A stretch of 64,000 nucleotides of DNA, taken from NCBI RefSeq assembly GCF_943192995.1, contig NZ_CALPCP010000014.1:1-64000 (forward strand), in the 5' to 3' direction. The first letter of the stretch is position 1. The number at the start of each line of letters is the position of its first letter. Origin of the DNA: Flintibacter muris. GTDB lineage: Bacteria > Bacillota > Clostridia > Oscillospirales > Oscillospiraceae. Shown here piece after piece: positions 50,714-58,226 of the stretch. Below the pieces are notes generated by a model that searched no databases, was not told the origin of the DNA, and saw only the letters and a program-made list of their open reading frames with translations. A program made the position numbers and the translations under genes.

Positions 50714-51397
50714 ATGAAATTTTTCAAATTATTTGGGAAGAAAACAGACGCGCCGCCTCAGGAAATAGATCATGACGAGGATGAGCTGGAGATCTATTCC
50801 GGAATGCGGGTAGAAGTGACGGCTCCGGATGGCCGTATGCTTTTCGTGGCAAAGCTGATAGGTCTGCACGGAAATCAGGCGGAATTGCATCAATATTCGG
50901 AAACCGATATTTCTCAGGAGGAACCCTTTCCTGTCAGAATCCGCGGGTACAGCGACCATAATCGAAAGGCTGTCTATATGGAGGGTGTGATTGCGCCCTT
51001 GCTGCAAAAGAAATGGTCAGTCACGGAATTGAAGGTATGCCATGTTGGAAACGACCGCGCATTTTTCCGCCTTGATACAAACCTTGACGCCACCGCCACC
51101 ATGTTCAGCGGTTTGGCAATGGGGGAAAAGCAGTGCAAGCTGCTGAATATCAGCATAGGCGGAGCCTCCATCCGTTCGGAGCACCGATACTATGTCGGTG
51201 ATAAATTTTTGCTGAAAGTCAGGCTGTTAGAGGACAGGCCGGAATCCGCCATGTTCAGTCAGGTCATGCGTGTCATCGAAAAGGGCGACGCCGGTTTTGA
51301 ATATGGATGCCGGTTTCTGGAACTGACCGACGCCGATCAGGAACAAATCACGCAAAATATTTTTGCGGCGCAAAGGAAGAAAATGGGACGGTCATAA
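50714..51397 (+). CDS. PilZ-domain cyclic di-GMP effector
   Basis: 227 residues. N-terminal YcgR-like beta domain (about 25-105) and a C-terminal PilZ domain with the binding motifs RAFFR (115-119, RxxxR) and NISIGG (145-150, [D/N]xSxxG). Both c-di-GMP motifs are intact. It follows the cyclase by 20 nt, so the pair forms a make-and-read unit, perhaps for motility or adhesion. Confidence 0.9.
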   Translation: MKFFKLFGKKTDAPPQEIDHDEDELEIYSGMRVEVTAPDGRMLFVAKLIGLHGNQAELHQYSETDISQEEPFPVRIRGYSDHNRKAVYMEGVIAPLLQKKWSVTELKVCHVGNDRAFFRLDTNLDATATMFSGLAMGEKQCKLLNISIGGASIRSEHRYYVGDKFLLKVRLLEDRPESAMFSQVMRVIEKGDAGFEYGCRFLELTDADQEQITQNIFAAQRKKMGRS

Positions 51398-51607
51398 TCA
51401 TTTTCCTGACAGGAAAGAAGATATGAAATGGGTATGTTCCGTTGTTACATCTGGAGCGGTAAACGGCTCCAACAGAAATCATAACCCGGACAGAATTCAG
51501 GAGCGCTTCTTGCCGTGCTCCTTCTCCTTTTCTGACAATGGCTCTATAAGCAGCCGCTGGAATAGAGATGCCAAATCAAACCTGTTGACAGTAAGCTGAT
51601 TTAAAAT

Positions 51608-51646
51608 AAACATGCATAGCCGGCTTGATGGCGGCTATGCATGTTT
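51608..51646 (+). terminator. Terminator after the PilZ gene
   Basis: AAACATGCATAGCC / GGCTATGCATGTTT, a perfect 14-bp stem with an 11-nt loop. The rest of the 51398-51849 gap shows no convincing gene: an in-frame 58-codon stretch from 51423 has a weak ribosome site and no family resemblance. Confidence 0.75.
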
Positions 51647-51849
51647 GCTGTTTGTGTGGTTTTTGTGCCTGAAATGCTGTATATTCAGTTGTTCTCAGTG
51701 TACAGGTGTTCTTACCTATCAGGTTGGAAAAGAGCCATTCCACATATCCTGTCTGACTTTCTCAATGTAATACTCGCAAGGCTGATATTTTTTTGCTGTC
51801 ATAACCCCCGGCTTGTCCTCATAGGATGGGACAAAGGCTGGTGAAGAAC

Positions 51850-52761
51850 ATGATACAGGTGACTGGGGCAAAGAGCTATGTCCAGGCGGTGCAGGCCCTG
51901 CCTCTGCGGCTGCGGGAGGAGGCGCTGTCCCTTTCGGAGGGGGAGCGGGCCAGGGCGGAGGAGCTGCGATTGCGGGCGGGCTGGCCCATGACGGTTCTGA
52001 TTGATGGGGTAGAGCGCCCCCTGGACGGGGATCCGGTGGAGCCCGGGGAGCTGGAGCAGTTGATAGAGATTGCCAGCCGGGCGTCGATCCACACAGTGCT
52101 GGACCAGATTCGCCGGGGCTACCTCACCGTTGAGGGAGGGCACCGTGTCGGACTGTCCGGAACCGCTGTCCTCCAAGGGGGGGAAATCCACGCCCTGCGG
52201 GCCATCTCCTCGGCCAATGTGCGCATTGCCCGGCAGGTGAGGGGGGCGGCCGCACCGGTGCTGGACAGGCTGTGTTCCAAGGGAGTGCTGACTGACACCC
52301 TGATTCTGGCTCCCCCCGGCCTGGGCAAGACCACCCTGCTCCGGGACCTGATCCGGTCGGTGTCAGAGGGGGAGGGCTGTTCCCCTCTCCGGGTGGCCCT
52401 GGCTGACGAGCGGGGGGAGGTGGCCGCGCTGTACAACGGCCGGCCTCAGCTGGAGGTGGGGCGGCGCACCGACGTGGCGGAGGGCTGTCCCAAGGCCCAG
52501 GGGCTGATGCTGCTGCTGCGGGCCATGAACCCCCAGGTGCTGGCGGCGGATGAGATTACCGCCCCCCAGGATGTCCAGGCCCTGATGACAGCGGCGGGCT
52601 GCGGGGTCACCCTGCTGGCCACCGCCCACGGAGAGGGCCGAGTCAGCCTGGAGCGCCGCCCGCTGTACCGCCCGCTGCTGGAGGAGGGACTGTTCCGGTT
52701 TTTGGTCCTGATCCGCCGGGAAGGGGAGGGGCGAGTTTATACGGTTGAGGAGCTGAGGTAG
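51850..52761 (+). CDS. spoIIIAA: Stage III sporulation protein AA (ATPase)
   Basis: 303 residues from the ATG at 51850 (an in-frame ATG at 51826 would add 8; neither has a strong ribosome site). RecA-like secretion-type ATPase: Walker A APPGLGKTT, Walker B-like ALADERGE and LAADEITAPQD. Powers the SpoIIIA-SpoIIQ channel between mother cell and forespore. First gene of the operon; a sigma-E promoter is expected but I see no convincing match. Confidence 0.94.
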   Translation: MIQVTGAKSYVQAVQALPLRLREEALSLSEGERARAEELRLRAGWPMTVLIDGVERPLDGDPVEPGELEQLIEIASRASIHTVLDQIRRGYLTVEGGHRVGLSGTAVLQGGEIHALRAISSANVRIARQVRGAAAPVLDRLCSKGVLTDTLILAPPGLGKTTLLRDLIRSVSEGEGCSPLRVALADERGEVAALYNGRPQLEVGRRTDVAEGCPKAQGLMLLLRAMNPQVLAADEITAPQDVQALMTAAGCGVTLLATAHGEGRVSLERRPLYRPLLEEGLFRFLVLIRREGEGRVYTVEELR

Positions 52762-53271
52762 ATGATTCGTCTGATGGGAGCCGTCCTGGTGGCGGCGGGG
52801 GGAGCCTTTTTGGGCTTTCAGGCGGCGGCGGGCCTGCGCCGCCGGGTGCGGGCGGTGCGTCAGATGGGGGCCGGGCTGGCCCTGCTGGAGCAGGAGCTGG
52901 AGCTGAACGCCCCGCCCCTGTCCCGCCTGCTGGAGCGGGGCGCCGCCCGGAGCGAGGGTCCGGCGAAGGCGCTGTTTCAGTGCTGTGTCCAGGGTTTGGA
53001 CCACCTGGAGCGGGAGGAATTTTCCAGCCTGTGGCGGCGGCTGGCAGGAGAACACCCCGAGCTGACTGTGGAGGGACAGGCCATTCTCTCCCCCCTGGGG
53101 GACACTCTGGGGCGGTATGAGGCCCCCCGACAGCTGGAGGCCCTGTCCGCCGCCCGCCGCCGCCTGGAGGAGCTGGCCGCCCGTTTGGAGGCGGACAGCC
53201 GGAGACAGGGGAGGGTCTATCAGGCCCTGGGCCTGTCCGGTGGGGCGTTTCTTGTTATTTTGCTGCTGTAA
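52762..53271 (+). CDS. spoIIIAB: Stage III sporulation protein AB
   Basis: 169 residues, GspF-like. N-terminal membrane helix (GAVLVAAGGAFLGFQAAAGL) and a C-terminal one (ALGLSGGAFLVILLL), helical between. Starts immediately after the spoIIIAA stop. Confidence 0.92.
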   Translation: MIRLMGAVLVAAGGAFLGFQAAAGLRRRVRAVRQMGAGLALLEQELELNAPPLSRLLERGAARSEGPAKALFQCCVQGLDHLEREEFSSLWRRLAGEHPELTVEGQAILSPLGDTLGRYEAPRQLEALSAARRRLEELAARLEADSRRQGRVYQALGLSGGAFLVILLL

Positions 53272-53304
53272 TATGATACCATCACGAAAGAGGGCGTTTT
53301 CCAT

Positions 53305-53499
53305 ATGGAGGTTGATCTCATTTTCAAAATTGCGGCCATCGGCATCCTGGTGGCGGTGCTCAACCAGGTGCTCAGCCGGGCGGGACGGGACGAGCAGGCC
53401 ATGATGACCACCCTGGCGGGGCTGGTGGTGGTGCTGATGATGGTGGTCCAGGAGATTGCCAGTCTGTTCAGCCTGGTAAAGGACCTGTTCGGGCTGTGA
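53305..53499 (+). CDS. spoIIIAC: Stage III sporulation protein AC
   Basis: 64 residues with two membrane helices (FKIAAIGILVAVLNQVL and MTTLAGLVVVLMMVVQEI). Part of the channel's membrane base. Full length. Confidence 0.93.
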   Translation: MEVDLIFKIAAIGILVAVLNQVLSRAGRDEQAMMTTLAGLVVVLMMVVQEIASLFSLVKDLFGL

Positions 53500-53888
53500 T
53501 GGAGGCCATGGTGAAGCTGGCCGCCGTGGGGGTGACGGCGGTGGCGCTCAGCGCGGTGTTAAAGCGGGGCACCCCGGAGCTGGCCCTGCTGCTGGCCCTG
53601 GCTGCGGGACTGTGGATGCTGGCTCTGGCGGCCAATGGCCTTGGGGCGGTTGTGGCGCTGATGGAGGAGCTGGCCCAGCAGGCCGGGCTGTCCGAGGCCC
53701 TGCTGGAGCCGGTGTTCAAGACGGTGGCCCTGTCGATTTTGACCAAGCTGACGGTGGAGCTGTGCCGCTCGGCGGGAGAGGGCGGGGTGGCCGCCTTTGT
53801 GGAGACGGCGGGGATGGTGCTGGCCTTGCTGGCTACCCTGCCTCTGGTGCGGGCGGTGGCCCAGCTGATGGGGGAGCTGCTGGTATGA
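53499..53888 (+). CDS. spoIIIAD: Stage III sporulation protein AD
   Basis: 129 residues, three to four membrane helices (VKLAAVGVTAVALSAVL; ALLLALAAGLWMLALAANGL; VETAGMVLALLATLPL). The ATG at 53499 overlaps the spoIIIAC stop by one base (TGATG). Confidence 0.93.
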   Translation: MEAMVKLAAVGVTAVALSAVLKRGTPELALLLALAAGLWMLALAANGLGAVVALMEELAQQAGLSEALLEPVFKTVALSILTKLTVELCRSAGEGGVAAFVETAGMVLALLATLPLVRAVAQLMGELLV

Positions 53889-54946
53889 GGCATATGCTGA
53901 TGTTCTGCCTTTTGGCGCTGCTGTGCGCCGCCCCGGCGGGGGCGGCGGAGCTGTCCGTCCCCGAGCTGGACCAGGTGTGGGAGACGGCGGAGGGCTATGG
54001 GGTGGACAGGGAGGCCACGCTGGACGGGGGGCTGTCCCGTCTGCTGGACCAGGCCCTGAGCCAGCTGGGGACTCTCTTCCGGGCCAGCCTGTCCACCGCG
54101 GCCAAGCTGGTGGCGGTGGTGCTGCTGTGCTCCCTGGCCGAGAGCGCCAAGGTGGGAGAGGGAGAGGGCCTGCAGGCGGTTACCATAGCCGGGGCGCTGG
54201 CGATTACGGCCCTCACCATGACGGATATGGCCGCCATGATCGGCTTGGGCCGGGACACGCTGACCAGAATGGAGGACTTTTCCAGCCTTCTGCTGCCCGT
54301 TATGGCGGTGCTTGCGGCGGCGTCAGGCTCGGTGAGCGGGGCCGCCGCCCGGCAGGGGGCTACGGTGCTCTTCTCCCAGCTGCTCATCACCGCTATGGAC
54401 AGGCTGCTGGTTCCGCTGGTCTACTCCTTTGTGGCGGTGAGCTGTGCCCACGCCGCCGTAGGCAATCCGGGGCTGAAAAAGGTGGCTGGTCTGCTGAAGA
54501 GCGCCGTCACCTTTATCCTCACCGCCCTGCTGTTGGCCTTTGTGGGCTATCTCACTGCCAGCGGGGCCATTGCGGGCAGTGTGGACGCCGCCGCCGTCAA
54601 GGCCGCCAAGCTGGCCATCTCCCGGGCCATCCCGGTGGTGGGGGGGATTTTGGCGGACGCCTCTGAGTCGGTGCTGGCGGGGGCGGGGGTGCTGCGGGGG
54701 ACGGTGGGCATTGTGGGACTGCTGGTAGTGCTGGCCCTGTGCCTCACCCCCTTCCTGCGGCTTGCCCTGCAATATCTGGTGTACAAGGCCGCCGCCGCCC
54801 TGTGCGCCATGGTGGCCCAGCCCAAGCTGTCCGGTCTGATTGATGCCATAGGTTCCGCCTTCGGCCTGGTGCTGGGGATGACGGGGGCCGGGGCGCTGGT
54901 GCTGCTGGTCAGCCTGGTGGCCTCCGTGTCGGCGGTGACACCATGA
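53885..54946 (+). CDS. spoIIIAE: Stage III sporulation protein AE
   Basis: 353 residues. Signal-like N terminus (MLMFCLLALLCAAPAGAA), then about eight membrane helices, including the SSLLLPVMAVLAAASGSVSG and ISRAIPVVGGILADASE segments characteristic of the family. The start at 53885 overlaps the spoIIIAD stop (ATGA). Large membrane subunit of the channel. Confidence 0.94.
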   Translation: MRHMLMFCLLALLCAAPAGAAELSVPELDQVWETAEGYGVDREATLDGGLSRLLDQALSQLGTLFRASLSTAAKLVAVVLLCSLAESAKVGEGEGLQAVTIAGALAITALTMTDMAAMIGLGRDTLTRMEDFSSLLLPVMAVLAAASGSVSGAAARQGATVLFSQLLITAMDRLLVPLVYSFVAVSCAHAAVGNPGLKKVAGLLKSAVTFILTALLLAFVGYLTASGAIAGSVDAAAVKAAKLAISRAIPVVGGILADASESVLAGAGVLRGTVGIVGLLVVLALCLTPFLRLALQYLVYKAAAALCAMVAQPKLSGLIDAIGSAFGLVLGMTGAGALVLLVSLVASVSAVTP

Positions 54947-55440
54947 TGGGGGCGGTGCGCAGCTGGCTGCTGGCTGTAATTGCTGTGTCACTGCTGTGCG
55001 CGGTGGCCGACGCCCTGATACCCTCCGGCGGGGTAAAACGGGTGGGGCGGCTGGTGTGCGGTCTGGTGCTGATGGGGGCCATTTTGTCCCCTGTGGCCAG
55101 CCTGGACGTGGAGGGAAGCCAGCGATGGCTGGAGAGCTGCCTGGCCTCGGTCCGGAGCCAGGAGGCGGAGCTGGAAGACAGGGTAAACGGTCAGATGAAA
55201 GTCATCATAGAACGGGAGTATGCCGCATATATTGTGGACAAGGCGGCGCAGCTGGGCCTGGAGTGTACTGTCCGGGTGGAGTGTCGGCTGTCGGAGGAGG
55301 GCCTGTATCTCCCCGACCGGACGGAGGCGGAGGGCCTGTGGACGGCCAGCGCCCAGGAGGAGATGATCCGGATCATTGCGGAGGACCTGGGGGTTCCGGC
55401 CCAGCGGCAGATTTACCTGGAGAAGGAGGAAATACCGTGA
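54943..55440 (+). CDS. spoIIIAF: Stage III sporulation protein AF
   Basis: 165 residues. Two N-terminal membrane helices (WLLAVIAVSLLCAVADALI; LVCGLVLMGAILSPVASL), then a ring-building motif-type soluble domain. ATGA overlap with spoIIIAE. Confidence 0.92.
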   Translation: MMGAVRSWLLAVIAVSLLCAVADALIPSGGVKRVGRLVCGLVLMGAILSPVASLDVEGSQRWLESCLASVRSQEAELEDRVNGQMKVIIEREYAAYIVDKAAQLGLECTVRVECRLSEEGLYLPDRTEAEGLWTASAQEEMIRIIAEDLGVPAQRQIYLEKEEIP

Positions 55441-55952
55441 AATGGAAGTGGCCCGAGGCGGCCCAACGGTGGAAGGGGGCGCTGGGGAAGTACATATATG
55501 TGGTATTGGTCATAGCGGTGGGGATGGTGCTGCTGCTTCTGCCCTCAGGGGGACGGGACAGCCCCGGGGAGGAAACTCCGGCCCGGGAGGAGGGGGCCTC
55601 CTTCGACCTGGATGCCTTTGAGAAGAAGCTGGAGTGCACCCTGTCCCAGATTGAGGGGGCGGGGGAGGCTCAGGTTGTCCTCACCCTGGACGGGGGCAGC
55701 CGTCAGGTGCTGGCCCGGAATCAGGACCGGGACGGAGACGGCGGAGGGTCCAACACGGTGGTCACCGTGGGCAAAGGGTCGGGCCAGCAGGAGGTGGTCC
55801 CCCTCCAGACGGTAGCCCCGGAGTTTCGGGGGGCGCTGGTGGTCTGTCCTGGCGGCGGCGACGCCCGGGTGCGCCTCCAGCTCATTGAGGCGGTGGCCGC
55901 CCTGACCGGACTGGGCTCTGACCGGATCTCGGTGTGCGCCGGGGGGGCATGA
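55437..55952 (+). CDS. spoIIIAG: Stage III sporulation protein AG
   Basis: 171 residues from the GTG at 55437 (AAGGAGG at 7 nt; GTGA overlap with spoIIIAF). One membrane helix (YIYVVLVIAVGMVLLLLP) and a ring-forming domain (EKKLECTLSQIEGAGEAQVV; VAPEFRGALVVCPGGGD; RLQLIEAVAALTGLGSDRIS). Forms the large ring in the intermembrane space. Confidence 0.94.
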   Translation: MKWKWPEAAQRWKGALGKYIYVVLVIAVGMVLLLLPSGGRDSPGEETPAREEGASFDLDAFEKKLECTLSQIEGAGEAQVVLTLDGGSRQVLARNQDRDGDGGGSNTVVTVGKGSGQQEVVPLQTVAPEFRGALVVCPGGGDARVRLQLIEAVAALTGLGSDRISVCAGGA

Positions 55953-55988
55953 GGGGATTTATGGCAATTATCAGATTTGCGGCCACAT

Positions 55989-56062
55989 GCAGGGGCGGCC
56001 TGTGGCCGCCCGACTGTTACAGACAGCGGCCAGCGGGCCGCCGGGGGCGGCGGCCCCTGCAG
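55989..56062. repeat. GC-rich palindromic repeat pair inside the spoIIIA operon
   Basis: GCAGGGGCGGCCTGTGGCCG and an opposed copy ending GGCGGCCCCTGCAGC, in the 201-bp gap between spoIIIAG and spoIIIAH. Confidence 0.8.
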
Positions 56063-56153
56063 CAGGGTCCGGCCCATGTGCCAGCATTTTGACATTTGCT
56101 GTAATCTGCATGGCAGACAACATCATACAAAATCAATATGAGGAGGAATTATC

Positions 56154-56801
56154 ATGAGGACGAAGAAGACCGACTGGTCTCAGCTGTGGAAGCGGAACGC
56201 GGTGGTGGCGGCAATCGCGCTGTTTGTATGTGCGGCGGTGTATTTGAACTGGAATTACGGCAAGGAGGACGGCACTGATGTGGGCAAGACCCTGGGCCAG
56301 TCCGCCATGGTGGGCGGCGAGACCAAGGACCCGCTGGTCAATGGAAGCGGCGCGAGCAGCTCTGCCCAGGGGGCGGCGGTGGAGGACGGCACCGGAGACG
56401 CGCCGGCGGGAACGAACGCTCAAACAGGGGGCGAAACCGGCAGCAGCAGCGCCTACTTCGCTACCGCCCGGCTCAACCGCCAGCAGGCCCGGGACAGCGC
56501 CCTGTCCCTCCTCCAGGACGCCGCCGCCCGGGAGGACGCCGACGAGGCGGTGAAAAACCAGCTCAATGACAACATCCAGACCATGGCCAACTACACCGTC
56601 ACCGAGGCCCAGATTGAAAATCTGGTGGTGGCCAAGGGATACGCCGACTGTGTGGCCTTTATCGGGGAGGACACCCTGTCTCTGGCCGTCTCCACGCCGG
56701 AGGGCGGGCTCACCGAGGCGGACACCGCCAAAATCCTGGATGTGGTAAAACAGACCGCCGGCTTTACAGCGGATCAGATCACCATTATCGAAGTGGAATA
56801 A
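56154..56801 (+). CDS. spoIIIAH: Stage III sporulation protein AH
   Basis: 215 residues. N-terminal membrane helix (NAVVAAIALFVCAAVYLNW), an Ala/Gly/Ser-rich linker (55-95), and a C-terminal ring-building domain (SLLQDAAAREDADEAVKNQL; QIENLVVAKGYADCVAFI; TAGFTADQITIIEV). Binds SpoIIQ from the forespore side. AGGAGG precedes the ATG. Confidence 0.94.
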   Translation: MRTKKTDWSQLWKRNAVVAAIALFVCAAVYLNWNYGKEDGTDVGKTLGQSAMVGGETKDPLVNGSGASSSAQGAAVEDGTGDAPAGTNAQTGGETGSSSAYFATARLNRQQARDSALSLLQDAAAREDADEAVKNQLNDNIQTMANYTVTEAQIENLVVAKGYADCVAFIGEDTLSLAVSTPEGGLTEADTAKILDVVKQTAGFTADQITIIEVE

Positions 56802-56828
56802 AAAAAGCCCCCATTAGGGGGCTTTTTC
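56801..56828 (+). terminator. Terminator of the spoIIIA operon
   Basis: AAAAAAGCCCCC-ATTA-GGGGGCTTTTT right at the spoIIIAH stop. A partial GC-rich palindrome follows near 56877. Confidence 0.85.
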
Positions 56829-56897
56829 AGCCTGTTAAAACACTTATCCGGCGTGATTCAAATGTGATACCGGGGCTGCAGGGGCGGCCGCGTTCGA

Positions 56898-57983
56898 TCA
56901 ATCGTCGCCGAAGCTGATGCCCAGCAGGCGGGCCTCGGTGATAATGTCGGACTTGGGGTCGATTGTTTTCAGCTTACCTGCGATCTCCTTCAGGGGGACG
57001 GAGGTAATCACATGGTTCTGGATGGCCACCATGTTGCCGTACTCCTCCTTGGAGATCATCAGGGCGGCGGTGGTGCCCAGGCGGGAGGAGAGCACCCGGT
57101 CGTAGGCGCAGGGGGCGCCGCCGCGCTGCATGTGGCCGGGGACGGTGACCCGGACCTCCTTGCCCGTCTTCTTCAAAATCTTGTCGGCAATGGCGTAAGA
57201 CACAGAGGGGTACTTCTCCAGCAGCTTGGCCATGTGCTGCTTATACTCCTTCTTGGACATGGCCGCCTCCTTCTGGGAGATGGCGCCCTCGGCCACGGCC
57301 AGGATGGTGAAGCCGTTGCCCGAGGCGGCCCGCTGGTGGATCTTGGCGATGACGCTGTCGATATGATAGGGAATCTCGGGGATGAGGATGATGTCCGCGC
57401 CGCCGGCGATACCGGCGTTCAGGGTGAGCCAACCCGCCTTGTGGCCCATGATCTCCACCATGAACACCCGGTTGTGGGAGGCGGCGGTGGTGTGGATGCA
57501 GTCGATCACGTCGGTGGCCAGGGAGATGGCGGACTGAAAGCCGAAGGTGGTGTCGGTGCCCCACAGGTCGTTGTCAATGGTCTTGGGCAGGCCGATTACG
57601 TTCAGCCCCTCCTCGCTGAGCAGGTTGGCCGTTTTCTGGCTGCCATTGCCGCCCAGCACCACCAGGCAGTCCAGCCGCAGGCGGCGGTAGGTGTATTTCA
57701 TGGCCTCCACCTTGTCCAGGCCATTTTCGTCAGGCACCCGCATCAGCTTGAAGGGCTGGCGGCTGGAGCCCAGAATGGTGCCCCCACGGGTGAGCAGGCC
57801 GGTAAAGTCAATGGGGGACAGCTTTTTGTAGTCCTCATAGATAAGGCCCTTGTAGCCGTCGATAAAGCCAATGATCTCCACCTCGTTGCCATAGATGTTG
57901 TACAGTCCCTTGGCAACGCCCCGCATGGTGGCATTGAGAGCCTGGCAGTCGCCGCCGCTGGTGAGAAGTCCGATCCGTTTCAT
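56898..57983 (-). CDS. 6-phosphofructokinase, phosphate donor uncertain
   Basis: 361 residues. Phosphorylates fructose 6-phosphate. GGDCQALNATMRG replaces the GGDAPGMNA of standard ATP enzymes, and GGNGS (111-115) keeps Gly at the position that is Gly in ATP- and Asp in PPi-dependent enzymes. PKTIDND (133-139) has the Lys typical of PPi-type and related enzymes, where classic bacterial ATP enzymes have Gly. NRVFMVEIMGHKAGWL and PGHMQRGG bind the sugar phosphate. So ATP is favoured but not certain. Confidence 0.9.
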   Translation of the reverse strand: MKRIGLLTSGGDCQALNATMRGVAKGLYNIYGNEVEIIGFIDGYKGLIYEDYKKLSPIDFTGLLTRGGTILGSSRQPFKLMRVPDENGLDKVEAMKYTYRRLRLDCLVVLGGNGSQKTANLLSEEGLNVIGLPKTIDNDLWGTDTTFGFQSAISLATDVIDCIHTTAASHNRVFMVEIMGHKAGWLTLNAGIAGGADIILIPEIPYHIDSVIAKIHQRAASGNGFTILAVAEGAISQKEAAMSKKEYKQHMAKLLEKYPSVSYAIADKILKKTGKEVRVTVPGHMQRGGAPCAYDRVLSSRLGTTAALMISKEEYGNMVAIQNHVITSVPLKEIAGKLKTIDPKSDIITEARLLGISFGDD

Positions 57984-58040
57984 AACCTTACTTCCTTTCA
58001 GAAAAAATATGAAAGCCGTTCCGGCTTGGTAAACGGAAAT

Positions 58041-58181
58041 ATGGCTCCCTCTGAGAGGGAGCCGTCACCGCCGAAGGCGGTGACTGAGGGAGTAAACTGA
58101 CAATTTGAATCTCTTTGCCGCGTAAAAACTCCCTCCGTCACGGCTTTGCCGTGCAGCCTCCCTCAGAGAGGGAGGCTTTTC
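58041..58181. repeat. Composite palindromic repeat upstream of pfkA
   Basis: Terminal hairpins GGCTCCCTCTGAGAGGGAGC and GCCTCCCTCAGAGAGGGAGG enclose ACCGCCGAAGGCGGTGACTGAG and its partner CCGTCACGGCTTTGCCGTG. Same design as at 35806 and 60700. It occupies most of the 57984-58226 gap. Confidence 0.8.
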
Positions 58182-58226
58182 ATCATTCATAAAGTCACCG
58201 GTTCCGGCGCGCCCAGTGGTCACGCC

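Noticed and set aside
51423-51599. 58-codon frame after the PilZ gene
   Set aside because: Weak ribosome site, no recognisable motif, and it lies between a complete gene and its terminator in sequence that does not look coding.
51780-51808. Sigma-E promoter for spoIIIAA (GATATT ... CATAAC)
   Set aside because: The spacing between the two boxes is about 10 bp, too short for sigma-E; not strong enough to annotate.
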